Source: Streptomyces sp. NRRL F-5126
GTDB lineage: Bacteria > Actinomycetota > Actinomycetes > Streptomycetales > Streptomycetaceae
Direction: 5' to 3'
Assembly: GCF_000721265.1 (NCBI RefSeq)
Contig: NZ_JOFZ01000003.1
Span: forward strand, 248,001 to 312,000
DNA length: 64,000 nucleotides
Shown: positions 16,268 to 24,915 of the stretch, one piece after another
Layout: every line of letters starts with the position of its first letter
How positions within the stretch are numbered: position 1 is the first letter of the stretch
Position numbers and translations under genes: made by a program
Notes under the pieces: model-generated
The model's input: the letters and a program-made list of their open reading frames with translations, nothing else
Databases searched by the model: none
Told to the model about the DNA's origin: nothing

Positions 16268-16999
16268 TCAGCGGCCCTCCGCCCCCGTAGGCGCCTGCGC
16301 GTCCGCGTCCGCTTCCGCCGGCGCGTCGAAGCGGTAGCCGACGCCCCACACCGTCCGGATCAGCCGGGGCCTCGCCGGGTCGTCCTCGATCTTGCCGCGC
16401 AGCCTGCGCACGTGGACCGTGACCGTGGACAGGTCGCCGAACTCCCAGCCCCAGACGTCGTGCATGAGCTGCTCCCGGCTGATGGCCACACCGGGATTGC
16501 GCATGAGGTGGGCGAGCAGCTCGAACTCGCGCAGGGTCAGGGAGAGGCGGCGGCCGTGCTTCTCGGCGCTGCGCGCGGCACGGTCGAGGGTGATGCCGGC
16601 GAGCCGGAGAGCCGGACCCGGCGAGGGCGTCTGCTCGCCTCGGCCGCGGCGCAGCACGGACTCGACGCGCAGCACGAGCTCGCGCGGGCTGAACGGCTTG
16701 GTGACGTAGTCGTCGGCGCCGATCTCGAGGCCGAGAATGCGGTCGTCCTCGTCGCCGCGCGCGGTGAGCATGATCACCGGGACGGGACTGCGCTCGCGCA
16801 GCCGCCGGCAGACGTCGAGGCCGTCCATGCCGGGAAGCATCAGGTCGAGCACGACGAGCGAGGGCTCGCGCGCCTCGGCCAGGCGCAGGGCCTCGGGGCC
16901 GTCGGCGGCGCGGTCGACGACGAACCCGGCGCGTTCGAGGTAGGCGGTCACGACCTCGGCGACGGTGGGGTCGTCGTCGACGACGAGGATGGTGTGCAT
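16268..16999 (-). CDS. OmpR-family response regulator
   Basis: A 243-residue response regulator, partner of the histidine kinase gene that starts 3 bp downstream. The receiver domain has VVDDDPTV, the phosphoacceptor in VVLDLMLPGMDG (about 51), and YVTKPFSPREL with the conserved Lys (about 101). The C-terminal winged helix carries LTLREFELLAHLMRNPG and VHVRRLRGKIE and ends RTVWGVGYRFD, followed by an Ala/Asp/Glu tail. The regulon cannot be told from sequence; the nearest upstream gene codes for an AraC regulator on the same strand, 98 bp away. Confidence 0.93.
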   Translation of the reverse strand: MHTILVVDDDPTVAEVVTAYLERAGFVVDRAADGPEALRLAEAREPSLVVLDLMLPGMDGLDVCRRLRERSPVPVIMLTARGDEDDRILGLEIGADDYVTKPFSPRELVLRVESVLRRGRGEQTPSPGPALRLAGITLDRAARSAEKHGRRLSLTLREFELLAHLMRNPGVAISREQLMHDVWGWEFGDLSTVTVHVRRLRGKIEDDPARPRLIRTVWGVGYRFDAPAEADADAQAPTGAEGR

Positions 17000-17097
17000 G
17001 GTCCCAGTCTCTCCGGCCCGCGCCCGGGTGCGGTGCGGCGCGGGTCTTACGTGTCGGTGACATCCGCGCCCACCGCGCCGGCCGGCGCCGTTCGCGG

Positions 17098-17802
17098 TCA
17101 CAGCGCCGCGTACGCGGTCATCGTGAGGCCGGTCAGGGCGCGCATGTCGCGGGCCAGGTGGGACTGGTCGGCGTAGCCGCCGTGTGCGGCAGCCGCCGCG
17201 CGCGGGGTGCCTGCTTCCACCAGTGCGAGGGTACGCCGCAGGCGCAGGATGCGGGCGAGTGTCTTGGGCCCATAGCCGAAGGCCGCCAGGCAGCGGCGGT
17301 GCAGCTGCCTGGCGCCGAGGCCCGCTGTGGCGGCCGCCACGGCGACGGCGGCGCCGCGGCCCAGCGCGTCGGCGACCTGCCGCAGGAGCGGGTCGGGCGC
17401 GGGGGACTCGTCGGCCAGGGCGAGCACCAGCGCTTCGAGCGCGGCGGCCTCGGGCACCCCGGTGCGGGACGGGCCCGCGGCGCGCACCCGGTCGGCGAGC
17501 GGGCGCGCGCGCCGTGCCTGCCACACGTCTGCGAGCGGGACCCGCAGGTCGCGCAGCTCGTGCGCGTCCACGCCGAGCAGGGCGGGCGCTGCGCCGGGCG
17601 GCAGCCGCACACCGGCGCAGCCGGAGGCGAGGGCGAGGCCGGCGGAGTGGGCCCGGGTGTCGGGCCCCGCGACGAGGAGGGCGCCGTCGATCCACAGGAG
17701 GTCCATGCAGCCGTCGGGCAGCACGGGGCGGGGGCCGCCCGGACCAGCCGCACGGCGCCAGACGACCGCGCCGCCGAGCCGCGAGGGGCGCTCGCTGTAC
17801 AT
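17098..17802 (-). CDS. AraC-family regulator
   Basis: A 234-residue protein. The N-terminal half (VVWRRAAG, RPVLPDGCMDLLWIDG) is the domain often found in actinobacterial AraC proteins of the DUF6597 type. The C-terminal half has the double HTH of AraC (LGARQLHRRCLAAFGYGPK, then AAAHGGYADQSHLARDMRALTG). The inducer is unknown. It starts with ATG at 17802 and stands alone. The 213 bp upstream, to the YihY gene, hold nothing I can call except short GC-rich repeats of GGGCGAAGCC. Confidence 0.88.
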   Translation of the reverse strand: MYSERPSRLGGAVVWRRAAGPGGPRPVLPDGCMDLLWIDGALLVAGPDTRAHSAGLALASGCAGVRLPPGAAPALLGVDAHELRDLRVPLADVWQARRARPLADRVRAAGPSRTGVPEAAALEALVLALADESPAPDPLLRQVADALGRGAAVAVAAATAGLGARQLHRRCLAAFGYGPKTLARILRLRRTLALVEAGTPRAAAAAHGGYADQSHLARDMRALTGLTMTAYAAL

Positions 17803-18015
17803 GGCTCAAGGGTAGGCGCGCCCCGCGCGACCAGGTACGCGCCGCCGTGCTCGCCCCGTGCGCGCTCACGTGCGCCTCGGGCTCCCCGGGCTCCCCGGGC
17901 GGGCTCGTGGGCGAAAGCCCCCGTGGGCGAAGCCCCGCACGCGCCGGTGGGGGCGGGTCCTGTCGACAGCGGCGGGGGCGCCCGGGGGGCCGGCGCGGTC
18001 GTCCGGGCGTCGCGC

Positions 18016-19167
18016 TCAGGACCTGCTGTCCCCGCTGCTCCTGCGCGCCCGGTCCCGGTCCTTGTCCTGCGCGCGCAGCCGGCTCTTGAGGTCGTCGGGC
18101 GGCAGGAACCGCGACCACCTCTCCGGGAACTCCGACGGCATGTCGGGATCGCTCTCGTCCTGTGCCTGCGCCGAGGCGGCCGCCGCGCGGGCGATCAGCT
18201 CGGCCGACTGCGCCGAGCGCAGCCGCTCGTTCGAGGCGCGGGCCGCGGCCGTCGCGAGCGACGGCCAGACGCGGTCGACGGCCGCGTTCACCGCGGCCCC
18301 GACCAGGACGGCGAACGCGGACACGCCGATCCACAGGAGCACCGCGATGGGCGCGGCGAGCGAGCCGTAGATCGTCGGGCCCTCGATCTGGCTGGTGACG
18401 TAGATGCGCAGCAGGAAGCTGCCCAGCACCCACATGGCGAGGGCTATGAGGGCGCCGGGCACGTCCTCGATCCAGGGCGCGCGCACGGGCACGGACACGT
18501 GGTACAGCGTGGTGAGGAAGGCGATCGACAGGACGATCACGACCGGCCAGTACAGCACCCCGACGACCTGGGTGCCGAACGGCAGCAGCGTCACCAGCCG
18601 GTCGGGGCCCACCACGGCGAGCGGCAGCACGATGGCGCCGATGACCAGGCCCGCCAGGTACAGCAGGAACGACAGGATGCGGGTCGCGACGATCCCGCGC
18701 CTGCCGTCGAGCCCGTACATCACCGTGATCGTGTCCACGAAGACGTTGACGGCGCGGGAGCCCGACCACAGGGAGATGGCGAAGCCGATCGAGACGACGT
18801 CGGGCCTGCCGCCCTCGATGACGTCCTGGAGGAGCGGCTTGGCGATCTGGTTGACGCCCCGGTCGGAGAGCACCGTGCCGACCGCCGTCAGGATGTTCTT
18901 GTCGATCGACGCCACGGTGTGGGTGTCGGTCCAGGCGTCGACGTAGCCGAGCAGGCCGATCAGTGCGAGCAGCAGCGGGGGCAGCGAGAGCAGCGTCCAG
19001 AACGCCGCCTCCGCCGCGAGCCCCAGGATCCGGTACTCCAAGCAGGAGTTGACCGTGTCCTTGAGGAGATGCCAGGCCATCTTCCGCTTCGACACGTTGC
19101 GGTAGAGCACGCGGGCCCTGCGCAGCCGCCCGGATGGCGGCTCGGGTGTTTCTTTTGCTGCCTGCAC
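18016..19167 (-). CDS. YihY/BrkB-family inner membrane protein
   Basis: A 383-residue protein with an N-terminal cytoplasmic segment, then six hydrophobic helices between about residues 40 and 300. It has the YihY/BrkB marks AAEAAFWTLLSLPPLLLALIG and the last-loop GPTIYGSLAAPIAVLLWIG. A long charged tail follows (about 300-383, rich in Ala, Arg and Asp). The family is now usually described as an uncharacterised membrane protein; it was once misnamed RNase BN. GTG at 19167 lies only 17 bp from the divergent aidB-like ATG, so the two genes share or overlap their promoters. Confidence 0.88.
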   Translation of the reverse strand: MQAAKETPEPPSGRLRRARVLYRNVSKRKMAWHLLKDTVNSCLEYRILGLAAEAAFWTLLSLPPLLLALIGLLGYVDAWTDTHTVASIDKNILTAVGTVLSDRGVNQIAKPLLQDVIEGGRPDVVSIGFAISLWSGSRAVNVFVDTITVMYGLDGRRGIVATRILSFLLYLAGLVIGAIVLPLAVVGPDRLVTLLPFGTQVVGVLYWPVVIVLSIAFLTTLYHVSVPVRAPWIEDVPGALIALAMWVLGSFLLRIYVTSQIEGPTIYGSLAAPIAVLLWIGVSAFAVLVGAAVNAAVDRVWPSLATAAARASNERLRSAQSAELIARAAAASAQAQDESDPDMPSEFPERWSRFLPPDDLKSRLRAQDKDRDRARRSSGDSRS

Positions 19168-19184
19168 CTCTTTACCGTATCGGC

Positions 19185-20831
19185 ATGGCAGCCACCACCC
19201 ACACAGTGACCAACCAGGTTCCGCTCCTGGTGGGGTACGACGTGTTCAGCGCGGACCGCGTCCTCACGGAGGCCGTGCACCGCCACACCGCCCAGGACCT
19301 CACGGACGAGGTCCTGGCGGAGCTCAGAGCGCTCGGCCTGGCCGCGGGCTCGGCCCAGGCTCTCGACTGGGGGACGCTGGCGAACGAGAATCCGCCGCGG
19401 CTGCGCACGCACGACCGCTACGGCAACAGGATCGACGAGGTCGAGTTCCATCCCGCCTGGCACCGGCTGCTCGGCCGTGCGGTGTCGTCGGGCCTCACGA
19501 ACGCCTGGGGCAGGCCCGCCGGGCACGTGCGGCGTGCGGCCGCGTTCCTGGTGTGGTCGCAGGTCGAGTCGGGCCACGGCTGCCCGGTCTCGATGACGCA
19601 CGCCGCGGTCCCGGCGCTGCGGTCGGAGCCCGAGCTGTCGGCCGTGTGGGAGCCGAGGCTGACGTCCCGGGTCTACGACCCGTCCCTGGCCGCGGCGGGC
19701 GGCAAGCCGGGGGCGCTGTTCGGGATGGGCATGACCGAGAAGCAGGGCGGCAGCGACGTCCGCGCGAACACGACGCGGGCCAGACCGCTGGACGAGCCGG
19801 GCGCGTACCTGCTCACCGGCCACAAGTGGTTCTGCTCCGCGCCGATGTCCGACGGCTTCCTGGTGCTGGCGCAGGCGCCCGGCGGGCTGACGTGCTTCCT
19901 GGTGGAGCGCGTCCTGCCGGACGGCAGCCGCAACGTGTTCCGGATCCAGCGCCTCAAGGACAAACTGGGCAACAGGTCGAACGCGTCCGCCGAGGTCGAG
20001 TTCGACGAGACGTTCGCGCGGCGGGTGGGTGAGGAGGGCCGAGGGGTGCGCACCATCATCGAGATGGTGGCGGCCACCCGCCTCGACTGCGTGCTGGGCT
20101 CGGCGGCGGTGATGCGGCAGGCGGTGGCGCAGGCCGTGCACCACACGGCCCACCGGCGGGCGTTCGGGGCCGAGTTGATCGACCAGCCGCTGATGCGCAA
20201 CGTGCTGGCCGACCTGGCTCTCGAGTCCGAGGCGGCCACGACGCTGGCGCTGCGGCTCGCGGCGGCGTACGACGCGGTGGAGTCCGGCGAGTCGCCGCAG
20301 GAGCGCGCGTTCCTGAGGGTCGCCGTCCCGGTGGCCAAGTACTGGGTGACGAAGCGCTGCACGCCGCTCGCCGCCGAGGCGCTCGAGTGCCTGGGCGGCA
20401 ACGGCTACGTCGAGGAGTCCGGCATGCCGCGGCTGCTGCGCGAGTCGCCGCTCAACTCGATCTGGGAGGGCTCGGGCAACGTACAGGCGCTCGACGTGCT
20501 GCGCGCGGTGGCACGCGAGCCCGCCGCGCTGAACGCGTTCTTGCAGGAGGTCGGCCTGGCGCGCGGCGCCGATCACCGGCTGGACCGCGCGATCAAGGAC
20601 CTGCTCACCGAACTCGCCGACCTGGAGTCCATCGAGGGCGGGGCGCGGCGCCTCGTCGAGCGGATGGCGCTGGTGCTGCAGGGCTCACTGCTGGTGCGCT
20701 GGGCGCCGGCCCCCGTCGCGGACGCGTTCTGCGCGTCGCGCCTGGGCCGCGACTGGGGCGTGGCCTTCGGCACGCTGCCGCGCTCCCTCGATCTCGCGCC
20801 GCTCGTCACCCGGGCGCGGCCCGTGGGGTGA
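19185..20831 (+). CDS. aidB: AidB-like acyl-CoA dehydrogenase-fold protein
   Basis: A 548-residue flavoprotein, the length of E. coli AidB (541). AidB marks seen are GMTEKQGGSDVRANTTRA, LTGHKWFCSAPMSDGFLVLAQ, RIQRLKDKLGNRSNAS and ECLGGNGYVEESGMPRLLRESPLNSIWEGSGN. AidB is part of the alkylation response; it binds DNA and FAD, and its protective reaction is debated. Regulation by the Ada/AlkA protein encoded upstream is plausible but not shown. The start is 17 bp from the divergent YihY gene start. A strong hairpin follows the stop. Confidence 0.9.
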   Translation: MAATTHTVTNQVPLLVGYDVFSADRVLTEAVHRHTAQDLTDEVLAELRALGLAAGSAQALDWGTLANENPPRLRTHDRYGNRIDEVEFHPAWHRLLGRAVSSGLTNAWGRPAGHVRRAAAFLVWSQVESGHGCPVSMTHAAVPALRSEPELSAVWEPRLTSRVYDPSLAAAGGKPGALFGMGMTEKQGGSDVRANTTRARPLDEPGAYLLTGHKWFCSAPMSDGFLVLAQAPGGLTCFLVERVLPDGSRNVFRIQRLKDKLGNRSNASAEVEFDETFARRVGEEGRGVRTIIEMVAATRLDCVLGSAAVMRQAVAQAVHHTAHRRAFGAELIDQPLMRNVLADLALESEAATTLALRLAAAYDAVESGESPQERAFLRVAVPVAKYWVTKRCTPLAAEALECLGGNGYVEESGMPRLLRESPLNSIWEGSGNVQALDVLRAVAREPAALNAFLQEVGLARGADHRLDRAIKDLLTELADLESIEGGARRLVERMALVLQGSLLVRWAPAPVADAFCASRLGRDWGVAFGTLPRSLDLAPLVTRARPVG

Positions 20832-20840
20832 CACGGCGGA

Positions 20841-20882
20841 GGCCAGGGGTGGTGCCGCGCCGACACGGCGCCACCCCTGGCC
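20841..20882. terminator. Terminator hairpin after the aidB-like gene
   Basis: GGCCAGGGGTGGTGCCG (20841-20857) pairs with CGGCGCCACCCCTGGCC (20866-20882), 17 bp with one G-U, around the loop CGCCGACA. A pyrimidine-rich stretch (CTGACTCTCTT) follows within ten bases. It begins 9 bp after the stop codon. Confidence 0.85.
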
Positions 20883-20921
20883 CGATCTGACTCTCTTACA
20901 GACACACGGATTCGCGCCAGG

Positions 20922-20938
20922 GTTGCAGAGCGTTGCAG
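20922..20938. promoter_or_regulatory. Direct repeat GTTGCAG before the GAF-regulator gene
   Basis: GTTGCAG occurs at 20922-20928 and 20932-20938, ten bases apart (one helical turn), 105 bp upstream of the GAF regulator start. GTTGCA/TGCAAC elements are known near genes governed by AcoR-type GAF regulators, so an autoregulatory or operator role is possible. This is inference. Confidence 0.35.
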
Positions 20939-21042
20939 CATGGAACACGTTCCCCGGGCTCCGGCAGGCGACCGCGGATCCGCCGTGACGCCACAGCGCT
21001 CAAACGCGCTTCCATGGCATGCACCCATTTCTGGGGGACTCG

Positions 21043-22338
21043 ATGAAGGACGCACCGCTCGATCTCGCCCGGCTGGTGGCCGCGGAAGGCGGGCAGGCCA
21101 TCCGGCTGCTGCACCGGGTGAGGGAAGCGGCGCTCGCGGGTGAGCGCCCGCCGGTGTCGCCGCGTCCTGAGATCGGCGCCTCGTGGCGGCGGATGGCCCG
21201 CCTCGGCGTCCGGCCCGACCGGCAACGCGGGGACGTGTCCGTCCAGCCCGATGAGCTGGAGCACCGCAGGCGGACGTCGGCGCTCGGCGACGCGATGCGC
21301 ACGATCGGCGGTGCGCTCACCGAGCTCGCGGACACGTCGTCGCAGCTGCTGGCGGTCACCGACGACGAGGGCACGGTGCTGTGGCGGGCCGGCAACGCGA
21401 CCGTGCTGCGCCGGGCGGAGCGCATCCGCCTGTCGGAGGGCGCGGTGTGGGGCGAGCACGTCACGGGCACCAACGCGATCGGCACGGCGCTCGCCACGGG
21501 CAGGCCGCTGCAGGTGCACTCCGCCGAGCACTTCGTACGGGCACTGCTCACGTGGACGTGTGCGGCGGCGCCGATCAGGGACCCGCGGGACGGGCGGATA
21601 CTCGGCGCCGTGGACGTGTCGGGGTCCGCGCACGGGTTCCACCCGTCGACGCTGGCGCTGGTCAGCTCGGTGGCGCGGCTCGCGGAGAGCGAGATGCGCG
21701 AGCGGCACCTGCGGGCCGTGGAACGGCTGCGGTCGGTGGCGGCGCCGATCCTGTGCCGGGTCGGGGGCCGCGCGATCGCGGTGGACGCGCACGGGTGGAC
21801 GGCGGCGGTGACGGGCATGGCCCCCGTGGACAGGATCGTGCTGCCCAAGTCGTTCGGGGCGGGCAGGACCTGGCACCCGTCGCTGGGCGTGTGCGCGGTG
21901 GAGCCGCTGCCGGGTGGCTGGCTGCTGCGGGTGGACGGGGAGCGGCCGGACGAGGAGCCGGCCCCGAGCCGGGTGGTGCTGGACGTGAGCGGCGCGCGTC
22001 GCTGGTCGCTGGCGGTCTCGGGCCAGGCCGGCAGCTGGCGGCAGGACCTCACGCCGCGCCACGCGGAGCTGCTCTACCTGCTGGCGGTGCACCGGTCGGG
22101 GCGCACGGCGGCTCAGCTGGCGGCGGACGTGTTCGGGGACGCGACGCGCACGGTGACGGTGCGGGCGGAGATGTCGCGGGTGCGCCGGCACCTTTCCGGG
22201 GTGCTCGACCACCGGCCGTACCGGTTCAGGGAGGAGGTCGACGTGGAGGTGGTGTCCCCCGCGGTGCCCGCGGACCTGCTGCCGCACTCCACGGCGCCCG
22301 CCGTGCTCGGAGCGCGGCGTGATTGTCTTGCGCCATGA
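21043..22338 (+). CDS. GAF-domain transcriptional regulator (AcoR-like N-terminal half)
   Basis: A 431-residue protein. Residues about 1-70 match the start of AcoR-type regulators (RPEIGASWRRMARLGVRPD). A GAF sensor domain spans about 85-230 (LLAVTDDEGTVLWRAG, GAVWGEHVTGTNAIGTALATGRP, GAVDVSGSAHGFHPSTLALV). The sigma-54 AAA domain of true AcoR is absent. Instead the C-terminus has a small DNA-binding-like region (LTPRHAELLYLLAVHRSGRTAAQLAADVFG, VRAEMSRVRRHL). Such proteins control acetoin, alcohol or aldehyde genes in actinomycetes. CTGGGGGA precedes the ATG. The stop overlaps the acetyltransferase start (ATGA). Confidence 0.85.
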   Translation: MKDAPLDLARLVAAEGGQAIRLLHRVREAALAGERPPVSPRPEIGASWRRMARLGVRPDRQRGDVSVQPDELEHRRRTSALGDAMRTIGGALTELADTSSQLLAVTDDEGTVLWRAGNATVLRRAERIRLSEGAVWGEHVTGTNAIGTALATGRPLQVHSAEHFVRALLTWTCAAAPIRDPRDGRILGAVDVSGSAHGFHPSTLALVSSVARLAESEMRERHLRAVERLRSVAAPILCRVGGRAIAVDAHGWTAAVTGMAPVDRIVLPKSFGAGRTWHPSLGVCAVEPLPGGWLLRVDGERPDEEPAPSRVVLDVSGARRWSLAVSGQAGSWRQDLTPRHAELLYLLAVHRSGRTAAQLAADVFGDATRTVTVRAEMSRVRRHLSGVLDHRPYRFREEVDVEVVSPAVPADLLPHSTAPAVLGARRDCLAP

Positions 22339-22946
22339 GCACCGTCAGTGTGACCACGTGGTCCCTGCGCCAGACCTCGCCCGCCGACCTGCGGCCCGCG
22401 GCCGAGCCCGGCGCCGGGGTGCGGATCGTGCGGTCGCGGGTGGCGTCGCCCGAGTTCAGCCGGTTCCTGTACACCGCGGTCGGCGGCGACGTGGCCTGGA
22501 CGGACCGGCTCGGGCTCGGCTACGAGGAGTGGCGGGCGCTGGTGGACGCGCCCGGCGTGGAGACGTGGGTCGCGTACGAGGACGGGACTCCCGCCGGGTA
22601 CGCGGAGCTCGCCGCGCGGGAGGGCGGCGCGGTGGAGATCGTCTACTTCGGGCTGCTGCCGGCCTTCCGCGGCCGGCGGATCGGCGGCCACCTGCTGGCG
22701 TACGCGACGGCCCGTGCGTGGGACCTGGGCGAGCGGTGGCCCGAGGTCGGGGCGACGGAGCTGGTGTGGCTGCACACATGCTCGAAGGACGGTCCTCATG
22801 CCCTGGGCAACTACCTGCGCCGGGGGTTCACGGTGTTCGACGAGCGGGTCGAACCCGAACCGGCCGCGGACCTGCCGGGACCCTGGCCGGGCGCGCACGC
22901 CACGCATGTCAGGGCAAACGTGACCGAGACCACATCATCCCACTGA
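22335..22946 (+). CDS. GNAT-family N-acetyltransferase
   Basis: A 203-residue protein with the GNAT core: EIVYFGLLPAFRGRRIGGHLLAYATARAW (about residues 100-130) contains the acetyl-CoA loop RxxGxG/A (RGRRIGGH). LHTCSKDGPHALGNYLRRGFTVFDER is the C-terminal part. It acetylates an unknown amine or thiol substrate. The ATG overlaps the stop of the GAF regulator as ATGA, so the two genes are translationally coupled. That is odd for a regulator-enzyme pair and suggests a shared pathway. Confidence 0.85.
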   Translation: MSTVSVTTWSLRQTSPADLRPAAEPGAGVRIVRSRVASPEFSRFLYTAVGGDVAWTDRLGLGYEEWRALVDAPGVETWVAYEDGTPAGYAELAAREGGAVEIVYFGLLPAFRGRRIGGHLLAYATARAWDLGERWPEVGATELVWLHTCSKDGPHALGNYLRRGFTVFDERVEPEPAADLPGPWPGAHATHVRANVTETTSSH

Positions 22947-23015
22947 GCGAGACAAGTGCGTCCGAATAATGGATAGTGGTGGACTCCCGCGAGACCGCCG
23001 TGCCACGCTTTCGCC

Positions 23016-23099
23016 ATGTCTCGTGCTGGTACAGCCCTGGTGAGTCGGCGCCACGTCGATCACGGCCGCATGTCCAGCGCCATCTGTTCGGCGAGCTGA
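23016..23099 (+). CDS. Cysteine-responsive-type leader peptide of the sulfur operon
   Basis: A 27-residue peptide beginning MSRAGTALVSRRHVDHGR and ending with SSAICSAS. The RRHVDxGRxxSAIC pattern with a late Cys codon is that of the actinobacterial putative leader peptides found upstream of sulfur and methionine genes. In mycobacteria, Cys-rich short ORFs are known to act as attenuators. The single Cys codon (TGT, 23085-23087) lies four codons before the TGA. About 40 nt after the stop two competing hairpins begin. It probably lowers sulfite reductase operon expression when charged Cys-tRNA is plentiful. The ATG was chosen because it gives the family length. Confidence 0.8.
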   Translation: MSRAGTALVSRRHVDHGRMSSAICSAS

Positions 23100-23138
23100 G
23101 AGTCCCAGCACCTCCGTTCCGAGCACCTCGACTGTCCC

Positions 23139-23188
23139 CAGCCGCGCACCGTCGCGCGCATTCGCGCACGTGTGCGGCTGTGAGCCGC
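23139..23188 (+). promoter_or_regulatory. Alternative hairpins (attenuator) between leader ORF and sulfite reductase
   Basis: Hairpin 1: CAGCCGCGCAC (23139-23149) pairs with GTGTGCGGCTG (23170-23180) with one G-U, enclosing GCGCG-CATT-CGCGC (23154-23167). Hairpin 2: GCGGCT (23174-23179), GTG, AGCCGC (23183-23188). They share 23174-23179, so only one can form. The right side of hairpin 2 runs into CCCTCCT, close to the AAGGA ribosome site of sulfite reductase. This is the form expected of a translational or transcriptional attenuator. Confidence 0.6.
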
Positions 23189-23217
23189 CCTCCTGCAGTC
23201 CCGAAGGACGTATCGCC

Positions 23218-24915
23218 ATGGCCGCCATGCCGGAAAAGCCCGCACCCGCAACCCCGCGCCGCAAGGTGAGCCGCCACCGCGGCGAGGGCCAGTGGGCCAA
23301 GGGCCACTTCACCCCGCTCAACGGCACCGAGCAGACCAAGAAGGACGACGACGGTCTCAATGTGCGGACACGCATTGAGACGACTTACGCGCGCGGCGGC
23401 TACGACTCCATCGACCCCGCCGACCTGCGCGGCCGGATGCGCTGGTGGGGCCTCTACACGCAGCGCAAGCCAGGGATCGATGGCGGCAAGACGGCGATCC
23501 TTGAGCCCGAGGAGCTCGACGACCGGTACTTCATGATGCGGGTCAGGGTCGACGGCGGGCGGCTGACGACCGAGCAGCTCCGCGTGATCGGGGGCGTCTC
23601 CGAGGAGTTCGCGCGCGGCACGGCCGACATCACGGACCGGCAGAACATCCAGCTCCACTGGGTCGAGATCGAGAACGTGCCCGAGATCTGGCGCCGCCTC
23701 GAAGAGGTGGGGCTGACCACCACGGAGGCGTGCGGCGACGTCCCGCGCGCGATCCTGGGCTCGCCCGTCGCCGGTGTCGCCGCGGACGAGATCGTCGACG
23801 GCACGGCCGCGATCCAGGAGATCAGGGACAAGTACATCGGGTCGAAGGAGTTCTCGAACCTCCCCAGGAAGTTCAAGACCGCCATCTCGGGTTCGCCCCT
23901 GCTCGACGTGGTGCACGAGATCAACGACGTGGCCTTCGTCGGCGTCGACCACCCCGAGCACGGCCCGGGCTTCGACCTGTGGGTGGGCGGCGGCCTGTCC
24001 ACCAACCCGAAGATCGGGGTGCGGCTCGGCGCCTGGGTGCCGGCCGCCGAGGTGCCCGAGGTGTGGGCCGGGGTCGTCGGCATCTTCCGTGACTACGGCT
24101 ACCGCAGGCTGCGGGGCCGCGCCCGCATGAAGTTCCTCGTCGCGGACTGGGGCCCGGAGGAGTTCCGCAGGGTTCTGCAGGACGAGTACCTCGGGCGCCC
24201 GCTCGCCGACGGCCCCGCGCCGGCCGAGCCGGTGTCGCGGTGGCGCGACCACATCGGCGTGCACCCGCAGAAGGACGGCAGGTTCTACGTCGGCTTCGCC
24301 GGGCGCGTGGGCCGCATCGACGGCGCCACCCTGACGAAGGTGGCCGAGCTGGCGGCCGCGCACGGCTCGGGCAGGCTGCGGACCACCGTCGAGCAGAAGC
24401 TGATCATCCTCGACGTGGCTGCCGACCGGGTGGACTCCCTGGTCGAGGGTCTCGAGTCGCTGGACCTCCAGGTCCGCCCGTCACCGTTCCGGCGCGGCGT
24501 GATGGCCTGCACCGGCATCGAGTTCTGCAAGCTCGCCATCGTCGAGACGAAGCAGCGCGGCGCCGCCCTCATCGAGGAACTGGAGCACAGGCTCCCCGAC
24601 TTCGACGAACCGATCACCATCAACCTCAACGGCTGCCCCAACGCCTGCGCGCGCATCCAGGTCGCGGACATCGGCCTCAAGGGCCAGCTCGTCCTCGACG
24701 GGGACGGGAACCAGGTCGAGGGCTACCAGGTGCACCTCGGCGGCACGCTCGGTGTCGACGCCGCCTTCGGCCGCAAGGTGCGCGGCCTGAAGATCACCGC
24801 CGACGAGCTGCCCGACTACATCGAGCGCGTCCTGAGCCGCTACCGCAAGGAGCGCGAGGACGGCGAGCGGTTCGCCATCTGGGCGGCCCGGGCGGACGAG
24901 GAAGCCCTGTCATGA
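23218..24915 (+). CDS. sir: Ferredoxin-dependent sulfite (nitrite/sulfite) reductase
   Basis: A 565-residue siroheme protein. It reduces sulfite to sulfide with six electrons from ferredoxin, in the cytoplasm. The duplicated half-domains (DITDRQNIQLHWVEIENVPE in the first; RTTVEQKLIILDVA in the second) are visible. The four Fe-S/siroheme cysteines are in MACTGIEFCKLA (C-x5-C) and NLNGCPNACARIQ (C-x3-C). The first gene of the operon proper, it is preceded by the leader peptide and hairpins. ATG at 23218 follows GAAGGACG. Its stop overlaps the next start (ATGA). Siroheme is probably finished by the CbiX protein encoded at the end of the operon. Confidence 0.93.
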   Translation: MAAMPEKPAPATPRRKVSRHRGEGQWAKGHFTPLNGTEQTKKDDDGLNVRTRIETTYARGGYDSIDPADLRGRMRWWGLYTQRKPGIDGGKTAILEPEELDDRYFMMRVRVDGGRLTTEQLRVIGGVSEEFARGTADITDRQNIQLHWVEIENVPEIWRRLEEVGLTTTEACGDVPRAILGSPVAGVAADEIVDGTAAIQEIRDKYIGSKEFSNLPRKFKTAISGSPLLDVVHEINDVAFVGVDHPEHGPGFDLWVGGGLSTNPKIGVRLGAWVPAAEVPEVWAGVVGIFRDYGYRRLRGRARMKFLVADWGPEEFRRVLQDEYLGRPLADGPAPAEPVSRWRDHIGVHPQKDGRFYVGFAGRVGRIDGATLTKVAELAAAHGSGRLRTTVEQKLIILDVAADRVDSLVEGLESLDLQVRPSPFRRGVMACTGIEFCKLAIVETKQRGAALIEELEHRLPDFDEPITINLNGCPNACARIQVADIGLKGQLVLDGDGNQVEGYQVHLGGTLGVDAAFGRKVRGLKITADELPDYIERVLSRYRKEREDGERFAIWAARADEEALS

